This document shows positions 43,442-56,054 of a DNA stretch of 64,000 nt, piece by piece. This DNA comes from Micropruina glycogenica. Its GTDB lineage: Bacteria; Actinomycetota; Actinomycetes; Propionibacteriales; Propionibacteriaceae. The notes beneath the pieces are model-generated. The model saw nothing but the letters and a program-made list of their open reading frames with translations, was not told the DNA's origin and made no database searches. Made by a program: the position numbers and the translations under genes. The stretch lies in the NCBI RefSeq assembly GCF_900289045.1, contig NZ_LT985188.1, positions 1,922,001 to 1,986,000 on the forward strand, given 5' to 3'. Within the stretch, counting starts at the first letter, position 1. Every line of letters starts with the position of its first letter.

Positions 43442-44018
43442 GGTCGGCCAGCGGGGGCCGGTCGGGGGCGACGAACCGGTTGACCCGCTGCAGCACCCGG
43501 GCCATCACCTCGCGCTCTTCGGGCGACATCAGGTCGATGAAGTTCGCGCGCACCGTGCGCACGTGCCCGGGGGCGGCCGCCTCGATGCGGGCGCGGCCCT
43601 CGTCGGTGATGGTCACCACGGTGCCGCGTCCGTCGTCGGCGGCCCGGCTGCGAGTGACCAGCCCGCGCTGCTCCATGCGCCGCAGTTGATGCGCCAGCCG
43701 GCTGCCCTCCCACCCGATCCAGTCGCGCAGCCGGCCCACCCGGGCGCCCTCGTCGCCGCCGGCGCTGAGCGCCACCAGCACCGCGTAGTCGGCGTGCGAC
43801 AGGCCGCTGCCCGACAGGTCGGCCGAGATCACCCGCTCGAGGTCGTACTGGCACAGGATGTACAACTGCCACACCTGCAACTCGTCCTGAGTCAGCCAGC
43901 GCACCTCGGTCACACGGGCATCGTAGGCCAACCTCGACGGGCCGCCGTCGAAGGGCGGCGCAGAATGCCTGGCCACAGGTACATCAGACCGCAGGGCATC
44001 AGTGTCGCACGCAGCCAA
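43434..44018 (-). CDS. MarR family transcriptional regulator
   Basis: A winged-helix regulator of up to 194 residues. The DNA-binding part reads RLRDWIGWEGSRLAHQLRRM, then EQRGLVTRSRAADDGRGTVV (the wing). The true start may be GTG at 43913 (VTEVRWLTQDELQVWQLYIL), which gives a normal 159-residue MarR; the upstream extension shows no family likeness. The last residues (DRPPLADLS) end within the resolvase remnant, so the original C-terminus may have been altered. No target operator was recognised. Confidence 0.8.
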   Translation of the reverse strand: MAACDTDALRSDVPVARHSAPPFDGGPSRLAYDARVTEVRWLTQDELQVWQLYILCQYDLERVISADLSGSGLSHADYAVLVALSAGGDEGARVGRLRDWIGWEGSRLAHQLRRMEQRGLVTRSRAADDGRGTVVTITDEGRARIEAAAPGHVRTVRANFIDLMSPEEREVMARVLQRVNRFVAPDRPPLADLS

Positions 44019-44095
44019 TCACGTGTTGGGTCGTCCGCTGGCTGACACGGGGCCGTCCAGTACTCGGGAGTGGCGCCTGCCGCCCGCTCGGCTGA

Positions 44096-44476
44096 TCAGA
44101 CGTTGTAGCCGATCGCCCGCAACTGCTCGCGGCCGTCGTCGGTGATGTTCTCCAGGGTCCACGGCGGCAGCCACACCCAGTTGATCACCACCGAGTTCAC
44201 CAGGCCGTCCAGCGCCATCTCGGTGTCGAACTCGAGCCGGTCGGTGAGCGGGCAGGTGGGTGAGGTGAGCGTCATGTCGATGGTGCAGTTGTTGTCGTCG
44301 TCGAGGTGAATGCCGTACACCAGCCCCAGATCGACCACGTTCACCATCAGTTCGGGGTCGACCACGTCGCGCATGGCCTCGGTCAGGTCGTCCATCGACG
44401 GACGCGCTGTCACCGGCGCGGTGCTGTCGGGAAAGGTGTCGTTCACCAGGTCGGACGGTCGGGGTTCGGTCATCAT
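44096..44476 (-). CDS. sufT: SufT-like (DUF59/MIP18) Fe-S assembly factor
   Basis: A 126-residue protein with the DUF59 domain (DLTEAMRDVVDPELMVNVVD and LGLVYGIHLDDDN), a short N-terminal extension, and the reactive-site segment TSPTCPLTDRLEFD with a conserved Cys. It helps mature Fe-S proteins and is the usual last gene of actinobacterial suf operons. It starts with ATGATG and overlaps the stop of sufU by four bases. Confidence 0.9.
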   Translation of the reverse strand: MMTEPRPSDLVNDTFPDSTAPVTARPSMDDLTEAMRDVVDPELMVNVVDLGLVYGIHLDDDNNCTIDMTLTSPTCPLTDRLEFDTEMALDGLVNSVVINWVWLPPWTLENITDDGREQLRAIGYNV

Positions 44477-44922
44477 GACTCCTTCGAGGTTGCCAGGGCC
44501 TGGGCGGCGGCGTCCTTGAACGCCGACCAACCCAGCAGGGCGCACTTCACCCGGGCGGGAAACTTGGCCACGCCCACGAACGCCACCGCGTCTTCGAGCA
44601 CGTCTTCGTCGGGTTCGATCTCGCCGCGGCTGTGCATCATCTCGGTGAACTCTTCGTGCAGGTGCAGGGCTCCGTCGACGGTGCGGCCGATCACCAGGTC
44701 GCTCATCACCGAGGTCGACGCCTGCGAGATCGAACACCCCACGGCCTCGTACGACACATCGGTGACGGTGTCGCCGTCCAGAGCCACCCGCAGCAGCACC
44801 TCGTCGCCGCACGACGGGTTCACGTGCGTCACCTGGGCGGCGTACGGCTCGCGCAGGCCGGCGTGATGCTTGGCCTTGTAGTGGTCAAGGATGATCTCTT
44901 GGTACATCTGCTCGACGCTCAT
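44473..44922 (-). CDS. sufU: SufU-type sulfur-transfer/scaffold protein
   Basis: A 149-residue zinc-binding sulfurtransferase partner of SufS. The cysteines are in NPSCGDE, VGCSISQAS and RVKCALLGW, plus the Asp of the first site. The start MSVEQMYQEIILDHYK is the standard family N-terminus and overlaps the sufS stop by ATGA. In Gram-positive bacteria SufU accepts sulfur from SufS for the SufBCD scaffold. Confidence 0.95.
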   Translation of the reverse strand: MSVEQMYQEIILDHYKAKHHAGLREPYAAQVTHVNPSCGDEVLLRVALDGDTVTDVSYEAVGCSISQASTSVMSDLVIGRTVDGALHLHEEFTEMMHSRGEIEPDEDVLEDAVAFVGVAKFPARVKCALLGWSAFKDAAAQALATSKES

Positions 44923-46178
44923 GCGACCCGTCCGAAGAAGCTTCTGGTGTAGTCGAGAGCCTCGACCAACTGATCGATCTCGCGCTCGACGGTGTACAGG
45001 TAGAACGACGCCCGGGTGCTGGCGGTTATTCCCAGTCGCTCGTGCAGCGGACGGGCGCAGTGATGCCCGCCCCGCACCGCCACGCCACGCGAATCGAGAA
45101 ACGTCATGACGTCGTGCGGGTGCACGTCCAGCCCGTCGGGGGTGGCCAGGGTGAACGAGATCGCGCCGCCACGGCCCTCGGGGCCGATCTCGGTGGTGCC
45201 CAGAATGCGCAGCCCCTCGACCTGCTTCAGCGCTGTGAGTGCGTAGTCGGTGATCGACCGCTCGTGGGCCGCGACGTCGGCCATGCCCAGTTCGGCCAGA
45301 TAGTCGGCGGCCACGCCCAGCGCCACCGCCTCGGCGATCGGCGGGGTGCCGGCCTCGAACCGGTACGGCGGTGGCGCGAACGTCGAACCCGTCATGCGAA
45401 CGATCTCGATCATCTCGCCGCCACCGAGAAACGGCGGCAGCTCGGCGAGCAGGTCGTAGCGTCCCCACAGCGCGCCGATGCCGGTGGGGCCCACCATCTT
45501 GTGGCCGGTGAAGGCCACCAGGTCGGCACCCAGCGCCGGCACAGGCGTGCTGAGCTGCGGCACCGCCTGCGAGCCGTCGACCACCATCACCGCGCCGACG
45601 GCGTGCGCCTGCGCGGCGATCTCTGCGATCGGGTTCACCGTGCCCAGCACGTTGCTCACCCAGGTGAGCGACACGATTCTGGTGTTGTCGTTGATCAGGT
45701 TCTCGGCCTGCGCCTTGGCCAGGTCGAGCCGTCCGTCGTCGGTGATGTCGAACCAGCGCAGCGTGGCGCCGGTGCGGGCGCAAAGCAGTTGCCACGGCAC
45801 GATGTTGCTGTGGTGCTCCATCACCGAGATGACCACCTCGTCGCCGGGCTTCAAGGTCGCCCCCAGCGTGTGCGCGGCCAGGTTGAGCGCCTCGGACGCG
45901 TTCTTGGTGAACACCACCTCATCGGCGCGGTCGGCACCGATGAAGGCCGCCACCTTCTCGCGTCCACCCTCATAGGCCTCGGACGCCTCGGCGCCCAGCA
46001 TGTGCATGGCTCGCGCCACGTTGGCGTTGTGCCGCTCGTAGTGGTCGACCAGTGCGTCGATCACCACCTGCGGCTTCTGCGAGGTGTTGGCCGAGTCGAG
46101 GTAGGCCAAGGGGTACTCCCCCACCCGACGGTCCAGGATGGGGAAGTCGGAGCGGATCAGTTCGACGTCGTAGCTCAC
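44919..46178 (-). CDS. sufS: cysteine desulfurase SufS
   Basis: A 419-residue PLP enzyme of class V aminotransferase fold that takes sulfur from cysteine. The PLP Lys is in FTGHKMVGPTGIG and the catalytic Cys is in RGGHHCARPLH on the C-terminal loop, the SufS-type arrangement. It lies 30 bases after sufC and is translationally coupled to sufU. Confidence 0.96.
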   Translation of the reverse strand: MSYDVELIRSDFPILDRRVGEYPLAYLDSANTSQKPQVVIDALVDHYERHNANVARAMHMLGAEASEAYEGGREKVAAFIGADRADEVVFTKNASEALNLAAHTLGATLKPGDEVVISVMEHHSNIVPWQLLCARTGATLRWFDITDDGRLDLAKAQAENLINDNTRIVSLTWVSNVLGTVNPIAEIAAQAHAVGAVMVVDGSQAVPQLSTPVPALGADLVAFTGHKMVGPTGIGALWGRYDLLAELPPFLGGGEMIEIVRMTGSTFAPPPYRFEAGTPPIAEAVALGVAADYLAELGMADVAAHERSITDYALTALKQVEGLRILGTTEIGPEGRGGAISFTLATPDGLDVHPHDVMTFLDSRGVAVRGGHHCARPLHERLGITASTRASFYLYTVEREIDQLVEALDYTRSFFGRVA

Positions 46179-46208
46179 AGGCCCTCCTGCCGATTGGACG
46201 CCCGCGGC

Positions 46209-46973
<765 letters not shown>

Positions 46974-46979
46974 TGCGGT

Positions 46980-47312
46980 TCAGTTCTCCTGGTTGATCGG
47001 ATTGTCGATGTCGACGTAGATGTCGGTGCCGTCCAGTCGGACGGGATAGATCGGCACGGGCTGCGTGGCCGGCAGTTCGAGCGGTTCGCCGGTGCGCAGG
47101 TCGAAACGAGAGCCGTGCATGTAGCACTCGATGGTGCAGCCCTCGACCTCACCATCGGTGAGCGGCACCTCGGCGTGGCTGCACACGTCGCGAATGGCGA
47201 AGACGCCGTCGACGGTGTTCACCACGGCCACCTCGGCGTCGCCGCCCAGATCGACCGGAATGGACGTACCGACGGGCACCTCATCGAGGGTCGCGGCCAA
47301 CCGAAAGGTCAT
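46980..47312 (-). CDS. Rieske [2Fe-2S] ferredoxin of the SUF operon
   Basis: A 110-residue soluble Rieske protein. The cluster ligands are in CSHAEVPL (C-x-H) and CYMHGSRF (C-x2-H). It is commonly annotated as the ferredoxin subunit of a non-heme oxygenase, but its place between sufD and sufC in actinomycetes suggests an electron-transfer role in cluster assembly. The start MTFRLAATLDE lies ten bases after sufD's stop; the longer upstream frame is not credible. Confidence 0.92.
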   Translation of the reverse strand: MTFRLAATLDEVPVGTSIPVDLGGDAEVAVVNTVDGVFAIRDVCSHAEVPLTDGEVEGCTIECYMHGSRFDLRTGEPLELPATQPVPIYPVRLDGTDIYVDIDNPINQEN

Positions 47313-47322
47313 GACCTGGGCC

Positions 47323-48471
47323 TCATGCGTAGCTGCCCATGGTGACCGAGAGCTCGCGCTCGACGGCACCCATCATGTGTTCTTCGACCTCGGGCACGCC
47401 GATGCGGCGAATGATGTCGGCGAAGAACCCGCGCACCACCAGCCGGCGCGCCTCGGCCTCGCTGATGCCGCGTGAGCGCAGGTAGAACAGCTGCTCGTCG
47501 TCGAAGCGTCCGGTCGTCGAGCTGTGCCCTGCACCCTCGATCTCGCCGGTCTCGATCTCGAGGTTGGGCACCGAGTCGGCGCGGCAGCCGTCGGTGAGCA
47601 CCAGGTTCTTGTTCGACTCATACGTGCTGATGTTCTCGGCGACCTTGCGGATCAGCACGTCGCCGATCCACACCGAGCGAGCGCCCTCACCCTGCAGTGC
47701 GCCGCGGTAGTCGACGTTGCTGTGGGTGTGCGGTGCGTTGTGGTCGACGAACAACCGGTGCTCGATGTGCTGGCCGGCGTCGACGAAGTACAGGCCGAAC
47801 TGCTCCAGCGAGCCGCCCGGGCCGGCGAACTTGGCCGTCTCGGCGAGCCGGACGACCTTGCCGCCCAGGCTGACCGTCACGGTGCGTACCTGCGCATCAC
47901 GACCCACCAGCACGCTGTGGTGGCCGCCGTGCACGGCGTCGTCGTCCCAGTCCTGAATCGACACGAAGTTCACCCGGGCGCCGTCGCCGACCAGCACGTC
48001 GACCTTGGTGGCGTAGCTGGCCGAACCCTCGTGCCGCAGCAGAATGGTCGAGCTCGAGTGGGCGCCGATGCTGAACACCAGATGACCCCAGACGTGCTGC
48101 CCGGTGCCGCTCAGCGTGATGCTGACCGGCTCGGTGAGCTCGGCGTTCGCCGGCACCTCGATGACCTGGGCACCGCCCGAACGGGCCGCGGCCAGGGCCG
48201 ACACCCGGTCGATCGGGGCCTCGGCCACCATCAACTGCGCCTCGGCGGTGCTGATCACCCGGGTGGTCACGCCCTCGGGGTACGACTCGGCCCAGGTCAG
48301 GCAGGCGTCGCTGGGTGCGTCGGTGAGCAGCGCCCTCATCGCGCGCAGCGGGCTGAACCGCCAGATCTCCTCCTGCCCCTTCGGGTAGGGGTGGTCGTCG
48401 ATCGCGAACGACGGGGTGGGGTGGAGGTGGCTCTCGAGTGCCTCGACGGCCTCCATCACGGGTGCGGCCAT
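47323..48471 (-). CDS. sufD: SUF scaffold protein SufD
   Basis: A 382-residue beta-helix protein that pairs with SufB and SufC. The C-terminal conserved part is clear: QLFYLRSRGISEAEARRLVV, with HSSTTGRFDDEQ before it. The start codon shares a base with the stop of sufB (TGATG), so translation is coupled. Confidence 0.95.
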   Translation of the reverse strand: MAAPVMEAVEALESHLHPTPSFAIDDHPYPKGQEEIWRFSPLRAMRALLTDAPSDACLTWAESYPEGVTTRVISTAEAQLMVAEAPIDRVSALAAARSGGAQVIEVPANAELTEPVSITLSGTGQHVWGHLVFSIGAHSSSTILLRHEGSASYATKVDVLVGDGARVNFVSIQDWDDDAVHGGHHSVLVGRDAQVRTVTVSLGGKVVRLAETAKFAGPGGSLEQFGLYFVDAGQHIEHRLFVDHNAPHTHSNVDYRGALQGEGARSVWIGDVLIRKVAENISTYESNKNLVLTDGCRADSVPNLEIETGEIEGAGHSSTTGRFDDEQLFYLRSRGISEAEARRLVVRGFFADIIRRIGVPEVEEHMMGAVERELSVTMGSYA

Positions 48472-49913
48472 CAGCCGACGGCTCCTTCCATCTGCAGTTC
48501 GATCAGTCGGTTGAGTTCGAGCGCATACTCCATCGGCAGCTCGCGGGCGATCGGCTCGACGAAGCCACGCACGATCATGGCCATCGCCTCGTCCTCGCCC
48601 ATGCCGCGCTGCATCAGGTAGAACAGCTGGTCGTCGCTCACCTTCGACACGGTGGCCTCGTGCGCCAGCGACACGTCGTCTTCGCGCACGTCCACGTACG
48701 GGTAGGTGTCAGAACGACTGACGGTGTCGACCAGCAGCGCGTCGCACTTCACCGTGGACGCCGAGTGGTGCGCGCCCTCTTGCACCTGCAGCAGGCCGCG
48801 GTACGAGGAGCGTCCGCCACCCCGGGCGACCGACTTCGAAATGATCGAGCTCGACGTGTAGGGCGCGCAGTGCACCATCTTCGAGCCGGCGTCCTGGTGC
48901 TGGCCCTCGCCCGCGAACGCGATCGACAGGGTCTCGCCGCGGCTGTGCTCACCCATCAGGTAGACCGCCGGGTACTTCATCGTGACCTTGCTGCCGATGT
49001 TTCCGTCGATCCACTCCATGGTGGCGCCCTCTTCACAGGTGGCGCGCTTGGTGACCAGGTTGTACACGTTGGTCGACCAGTTCTGAATGGTGGTGTAGCG
49101 CACCCGGGCGTTCTTCTTGACGATGATCTCGACCACTGCGCTATGCAGCGAGTCGGACGAATAGATCGGCGCCGTGCACCCCTCGACGTAGTGCACGTAG
49201 CTGCCCTCGTCGGCGATGATCAGCGTGCGCTCGAACTGGCCCATGTTCTCGGTGTTGATCCGGAAATAGGCCTGCAACGGAATCGTGACGTGCACGCCCT
49301 TCGGCACGTACACGAACGAGCCGCCCGACCACACCGCCGTGTTCAGCGAGGCGAACTTGTTGTCGCCCACCGGAATCACCGTGGCGAAGTACTCCTGGAA
49401 CAGCTCCGGGTACTCCTTCAAACCGGTGTCGGTGTCGAGAAAGATGACACCCTGCCGCTCGAGCTCTTCGTTGATCTTGTGGTAGACCACCTCGGACTCG
49501 TACTGCGCCGCGACGCCGGCCACCAGCCGGGCCTTCTCGGCCTCGGGGATGCCGAGCCGGTCGTAGGTGTTCTTGATGTCGTCGGGCAGGTCGTCCCAGC
49601 TCTGCGCCTGCTTCTCGGTCGACCGCACGAAGTACTTGATGTTGTCGAAGTCGATGTCGTTCAGGTCGGCGCCCCAGGTGGGCATCGGCTTGCGGTCGAA
49701 CAACTTCAGGCCCTTGAGCCGGGTATCGAGCATCCATTCGGGCTCGTTCTTCAGCGCCGAGATGTTGCGCACGACGGCCTCACTCAGGCCGCGCTGGGCG
49801 GCGGCACCGGCGGTGTCGGTGTCGTGCCAGCCCCACTGGTAGTTGCCGAGTGCTTCGAGGTGCTCGTCTTGGGTGGCACCCAAGCCGGGAGCCTGGGGAA
49901 CGGTGGTCGTCAT
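48471..49913 (-). CDS. sufB: SUF scaffold protein SufB
   Basis: A 480-residue scaffold component on which Fe-S clusters are built. It has the conserved [20 protein letters not shown] segment, [16 protein letters not shown] with a functional Cys just before (KRATCEEGA), and the C-terminal [16 protein letters not shown]. No intein is present, unlike Mycobacterium tuberculosis SufB. The ATG overlaps the sufR stop by four bases. Confidence 0.96.
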   Translation of the reverse strand: MTTTVPQAPGLGATQDEHLEALGNYQWGWHDTDTAGAAAQRGLSEAVVRNISALKNEPEWMLDTRLKGLKLFDRKPMPTWGADLNDIDFDNIKYFVRSTEKQAQSWDDLPDDIKNTYDRLGIPEAEKARLVAGVAAQYESEVVYHKINEELERQGVIFLDTDTGLKEYPELFQEYFATVIPVGDNKFASLNTAVWSGGSFVYVPKGVHVTIPLQAYFRINTENMGQFERTLIIADEGSYVHYVEGCTAPIYSSDSLHSAVVEIIVKKNARVRYTTIQNWSTNVYNLVTKRATCEEGATMEWIDGNIGSKVTMKYPAVYLMGEHSRGETLSIAFAGEGQHQDAGSKMVHCAPYTSSSIISKSVARGGGRSSYRGLLQVQEGAHHSASTVKCDALLVDTVSRSDTYPYVDVREDDVSLAHEATVSKVSDDQLFYLMQRGMGEDEAMAMIVRGFVEPIARELPMEYALELNRLIELQMEGAVG

Positions 49914-50620
49914 GACACGGCCTTTCTGTTCGGATGGTCGGCGGGCTGCACCGGACGCGGTACGTGGGTGGTGCACACCCCGTCGCCGTGCGCGATGGTC
50001 GCCAGCCGCTGGACGTGGCTGTCGAGGAGGTGCGCGAAGGCCCTGGTTTCGGCCTCGCACAACTCGGGAAACTCGGCCGCCACCAGGGCGACCGGGCAGT
50101 GATGCTGACACAACTGCTTGCCCGAGGCGACCGGATGCACCGACGCCACGTAGCCGGCATCGTTCAATGCCCTGACCAACGCGTCGACCGGGTTGTCGTA
50201 TTCCCCGCGCAGTTCGTCGAAACGCTTCTCGACCCCGGCCACGAAGTCGGCGGCGAACCGTTCGACACCCTGCTCGCCGATCGCTTCGCGCACGAACGTG
50301 AGGGCGTCGATGGCCAGCGCATCGTAGGCGTGCGGAAACTCCGCGCGGCCGGCGTCGGTGAGCGCGAACACCCGGGCCGGTCGGCCCCGGCCGCGGGCGC
50401 CGTACACCCGTTGCTCGCGCGAGATGAGGTGACCGGCGCCGATCAACACCGCCAGGTGGCGGCGGACGGCGGCGGCCGTCAGGTGCAGTCGTTCCGCGAG
50501 TTCGGAGGCGGTGGACGGCCCGTGCTGCAGAATCGACCGCGCGACCCGGGCACGGGTGGACGCCTCCGACTCGGCCACCGGCGCCAAGGCACCGTGGGTT
50601 CGGGTCGCGTCCGTTTTCAC
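49910..50620 (-). CDS. sufR: Fe-S-sensing repressor SufR
   Basis: A 236-residue DeoR/ArsR-like winged-helix protein at the head of the suf operon. The HTH is [20 protein letters not shown] (about 36-55). Near the C-terminus four cysteines have spacing C-x3-C-x12-C-x27-C (CQHHC, ELC, GVC), the pattern expected for the 4Fe-4S ligands of actinobacterial SufR. It represses suf when clusters are sufficient and is coupled to sufB by ATGA. Confidence 0.94.
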   Translation of the reverse strand: MKTDATRTHGALAPVAESEASTRARVARSILQHGPSTASELAERLHLTAAAVRRHLAVLIGAGHLISREQRVYGARGRGRPARVFALTDAGRAEFPHAYDALAIDALTFVREAIGEQGVERFAADFVAGVEKRFDELRGEYDNPVDALVRALNDAGYVASVHPVASGKQLCQHHCPVALVAAEFPELCEAETRAFAHLLDSHVQRLATIAHGDGVCTTHVPRPVQPADHPNRKAVS

Positions 50621-50891
50621 AAGACCATTCTTGCCGAATACCCGTCCGACTCAAAACTTCTTAGGGTCGCCTACCGTCACCTCCGGCGGATCGTGGCCCC
50701 GCGCGTCTTGCCACCTGATACGACTCCGGGGAACCCCGGCCCGCACAGCCCTTCAGGGTCAGGATCCGAGACAGCCCCGGCCGAGTAGTGGGCCTTACCA
50801 ATATTCGACCACCAGCTACGACGCGCAGTAGTAGTTTGGGTTCGAAGCGGCCGACGACGGCCGCCGCACGCACTCTCCGCGAGGATCTTTC
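50621..50891. promoter_or_regulatory. divergent promoter region of sufR and the pyrophosphatase gene
   Basis: 270 bases between divergent genes. It contains the perfect palindrome CCGGGG-AA-CCCCGG at 50726-50739, which could be a regulatory site. A TTGAGT (minus strand, 50651-50656) may be the -35 of sufR but its -10 is poor. GAGG seven bases before the GTG of the pyrophosphatase serves as its ribosome binding site. I could not recognise a SufR operator with confidence. Confidence 0.4.
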
Positions 50892-53506
<2,615 letters not shown>

Positions 53507-53510
<4 letters not shown>

Positions 53511-54553
53511 GGCGCGTCGCCATCAAGTGGGACCAGGTCACCATCGACGCGGACGGGCACATCGCCGGGCATGACGCCGGCGCGACCCTGGTGCGTCGCC
53601 TGGTCCGGCTCACCCACAACCCGATTGTGATCGGACCGGCCACCCGGCGCTGCGACGGCTTCGACGAGATGCCGCTGGCGTTCCTGGACACCGACGCGTG
53701 CGTCGTCATCAACATGGACGTGCTGGACTCGACCAAGATCTGGCGGGTGCTGCGTGAGAACGGCTCCCACCCCGCGGTGATGAACTTCCAGTGGGGCCCG
53801 ACCACAAACTACGACGAACAGGTCCCGCAGCTGATCGAGGCGCTCAGCTTCGCGCTGTTCCCGACCTTCGCGAACTCCGAGCGCACCGCGTCCGCGGTGA
53901 GGGAGGTCGTGAGGCGCTGGACCGTCGCCGATGTCGCCGAGAAGGCCCGGGTCGGCTGGGCGAACCTGGGCTTCCGGGTCGAACACGTCCTCCCCCGCGC
54001 CGCCACCGAGCGCCCGATCGTGCTGTACCCGGCGATCTACCTCTCCGAGCGCAAGCGTCCTCGGTTGTTCGTCGAAGTGGTCGAGAAGGTTCACCGCAAG
54101 GTCCCGATCCGGGTCGCGATGCGGTTGCACGAGTCGCACCTGGTCTCCGAACTCGGCATGGCCCTGTCCGGCAAGGACTGGTTCTGGGTCGGCCCGCTGA
54201 CGGCCACCCGGGTGTCTTACTGGGAGGCGCTGGCGTCGACCACCGCGTTCCTGGCCACCGCCACCGAGGAGTCCTACGGCCTGGAGTATGTCGAGGCCCT
54301 GGCCGCCGGTGTGATCGGTGTCCTGCCGGACACCACCTGGGCACGCGCCCTGGTGCCGGAGGGCTACCCCTTCCTGTGGAAGGACGCGGCCCAGGCCGAG
54401 GCCATGCTCCTGCGCGCGGTGTCCGATCCCGACGGCTGCCGGGCCGAGCTGGACGCGATCGCCGGCGGCGACTTCGCCGGGTGGATCGCGAACAAGCACA
54501 ACGACGACGACTTCGAGCAGGCCATGCTGGCCAGGCTCCAGGAGTGGTTCTAG
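53507..54553 (+). CDS. GT-B-type glycosyltransferase-like protein
   Basis: A 348-residue soluble protein with a C-terminal GT4-like nucleotide-sugar region: TEESYGLEYVEALAAGVIGV carries the E-x7-E type motif. The N-terminal half (GHIAGHDAGATLVRRLVRLT) is less clear. I do not know the acceptor or sugar donor. Translational coupling with the pyrophosphatase gene is unusual and suggests the pair works or travels together. As in that gene, Ile codons are almost all ATC, unlike neighbours that often use ATT. Confidence 0.7.
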
Positions 54554-54565
54554 CAGTAACCCGCG

Positions 54566-54606
54566 ACGGGTCCACGGTTCGGCAAATGCCCGGGCCGGGG
54601 ACCCGT
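54566..54606 (+). terminator. hairpin after the glycosyltransferase gene
   Basis: An eight-base perfect stem ACGGGTCC / GGACCCGT encloses a 25-base loop that contains the palindrome GCCCGGGC. It begins about 12 bases after the stop codon and is followed by TTCGTG, not by a T-run. It probably ends or protects the pyrophosphatase-glycosyltransferase transcript. Confidence 0.5.
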
Positions 54607-54660
54607 TCGTGTCTGTGCGGCACGCAGGTCGGTCGGGGGCCGGGTCGATAGACTGCTTCC

Positions 54661-55362
54661 GTGTCCAGCCAGCCCGCACTCACCGTCGCTGACCTGCGGT
54701 TGCGGCTGAGTGGCCGGCCGGTCCTGGACGGCCTCAGCCTGAGCGCCGGGTGCGCCGCCGTCACCGCCCTGCTCGGCCCCAACGGTGCGGGCAAGACCAC
54801 GGCGATCCGGTGCATCACCGGCATGCTGAAGCCGGACGCGGGCAGCGTCCGGGTGCTCGGCGGGCCGCCGGGATCGGCGGACGACCGGGTGGGGTTGATG
54901 CCACAGTCGCTCGGCGCCTGGTCGGCGGCGAAACCGCACGAGATGCTGCGCTACCTGGCCTCGCTTTACCCGAACCCGGCGCCGCTGGACCCGCTGATCG
55001 ACGCACTGGCGCTCGCGCCGCTGTTGAACCGTCCGTACCGGCGGCTGTCCGGCGGCGAGCAACAGGCGGTCAACCTGGCCGGCGCCCTGGTCGGGCGGCC
55101 CGAACTGGTGCTGCTGGACGAGCCCACCGCGGGCATGGACCCGCGCGCCCGACGACGCACCTGGGACCTGATCACCGGCCTGCGCGCCGACGGCGTGGCC
55201 GTGCTCCTGACCACCCACGACATGGCCGAGGCCGCCCACCTGGCCGACCGGGTGTGGATCATGGACGCCGGCCGGGTCACCGTGTCGGGCACCGTGGCCG
55301 AACTGACCGCCGACGCCTCGCTCGAAGACGTCTTTCTGCGGCACACCGGCGGTGCGGCATGA
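54661..55362 (+). CDS. ABC transporter ATP-binding protein of the ctaA-linked exporter
   Basis: A 233-residue ATPase: Walker A GPNGAGKTTA, signature LSGGEQQAV, Walker B LVLLDEPTAGMD, switch His TTHDM. It is the homologue of the ABC ATPase encoded beside ctaA in Mycobacterium. The substrate is unknown. It starts with GTG, and its stop overlaps the permease start by ATGA. Confidence 0.92.
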   Translation: MSSQPALTVADLRLRLSGRPVLDGLSLSAGCAAVTALLGPNGAGKTTAIRCITGMLKPDAGSVRVLGGPPGSADDRVGLMPQSLGAWSAAKPHEMLRYLASLYPNPAPLDPLIDALALAPLLNRPYRRLSGGEQQAVNLAGALVGRPELVLLDEPTAGMDPRARRRTWDLITGLRADGVAVLLTTHDMAEAAHLADRVWIMDAGRVTVSGTVAELTADASLEDVFLRHTGGAA

Positions 55363-56054
55363 ACGCCACCCGAGTCGCCCGGCACGCCGGCATGGAACTG
55401 CGCATGCTGCTGCGCAACGGCGAACAGTTGCTGCTGGCCTTTGCGATTCCGCTGGGCCTGGTGATCGGCGGGCTGCTCTGGGGCCGGCAGTTCGGGCTCG
55501 ACGGCAACACTTTTCCGGCTTCGGTGATCGCGGTGGCGGTCTGGTCGACCGCCTTCACCTCGTTGGGGGTGGCGACCGGGTTCGAGCGTCGCTACGGCGT
55601 GCTCGAACGGCTGGTCGCCACACCGCTGACCAGGGCCGACCTGATCGCCGGCAAGGCCCTGGCCGCCTGCGCCCTGGTGGCGATTCAGGCCGTGCTGCTG
55701 CTGGCCGTCGCCCTCGGCCTGGGCTGGCGGCCCGACCTGAGCCCGGTGGCGGCGCTCAGCGCCACGACGGCCACCCTGCTGGGCATCGTGGCCTTCGCGG
55801 GGCTGGGGCTGCTGCTGGCCGGCACGCTCAAGGCCGAGGTGACGCTCGGCCTGGCCAACCTGATCTACTTGGCCGGGCTGGCCCTGGGCGGGCTGATCGT
55901 CGACCAACCCCCGTGGCTGCCCACCGCCGCGCTCGGCAGCGCACTGCGAGCCGCGGCGCTCGGAGCAGCCGCTCCCCTACCGCTGGTGGTGCTGGCCGCG
56001 TGGGCGGCCGTGCTCACCCTGACCGCACGAAGGTTCTTTCGATGGACGTCCTGA
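55359..56054 (+). CDS. ABC-2 type permease of the ctaA-linked exporter
   Basis: A 231-residue integral membrane protein with six hydrophobic helices, for example LLLAFAIPLGLVIGGLLWG and LLGIVAFAGLGLLLAGTL, and the cytoplasmic loop FERRYGVLERLVATPLTRAD typical of ABC-2 exporters. It forms a transporter with the ATPase encoded just upstream. Its last codons overlap the ctaA start by 13 bases. Confidence 0.9.
   Translation: MNATRVARHAGMELRMLLRNGEQLLLAFAIPLGLVIGGLLWGRQFGLDGNTFPASVIAVAVWSTAFTSLGVATGFERRYGVLERLVATPLTRADLIAGKALAACALVAIQAVLLLAVALGLGWRPDLSPVAALSATTATLLGIVAFAGLGLLLAGTLKAEVTLGLANLIYLAGLALGGLIVDQPPWLPTAALGSALRAAALGAAAPLPLVVLAAWAAVLTLTARRFFRWTS

Noticed and set aside
46980-47312. Rieske protein as part of an aromatic ring dioxygenase
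   Set aside because: No oxygenase subunits nearby; the place inside the suf operon is the normal one in actinomycetes.
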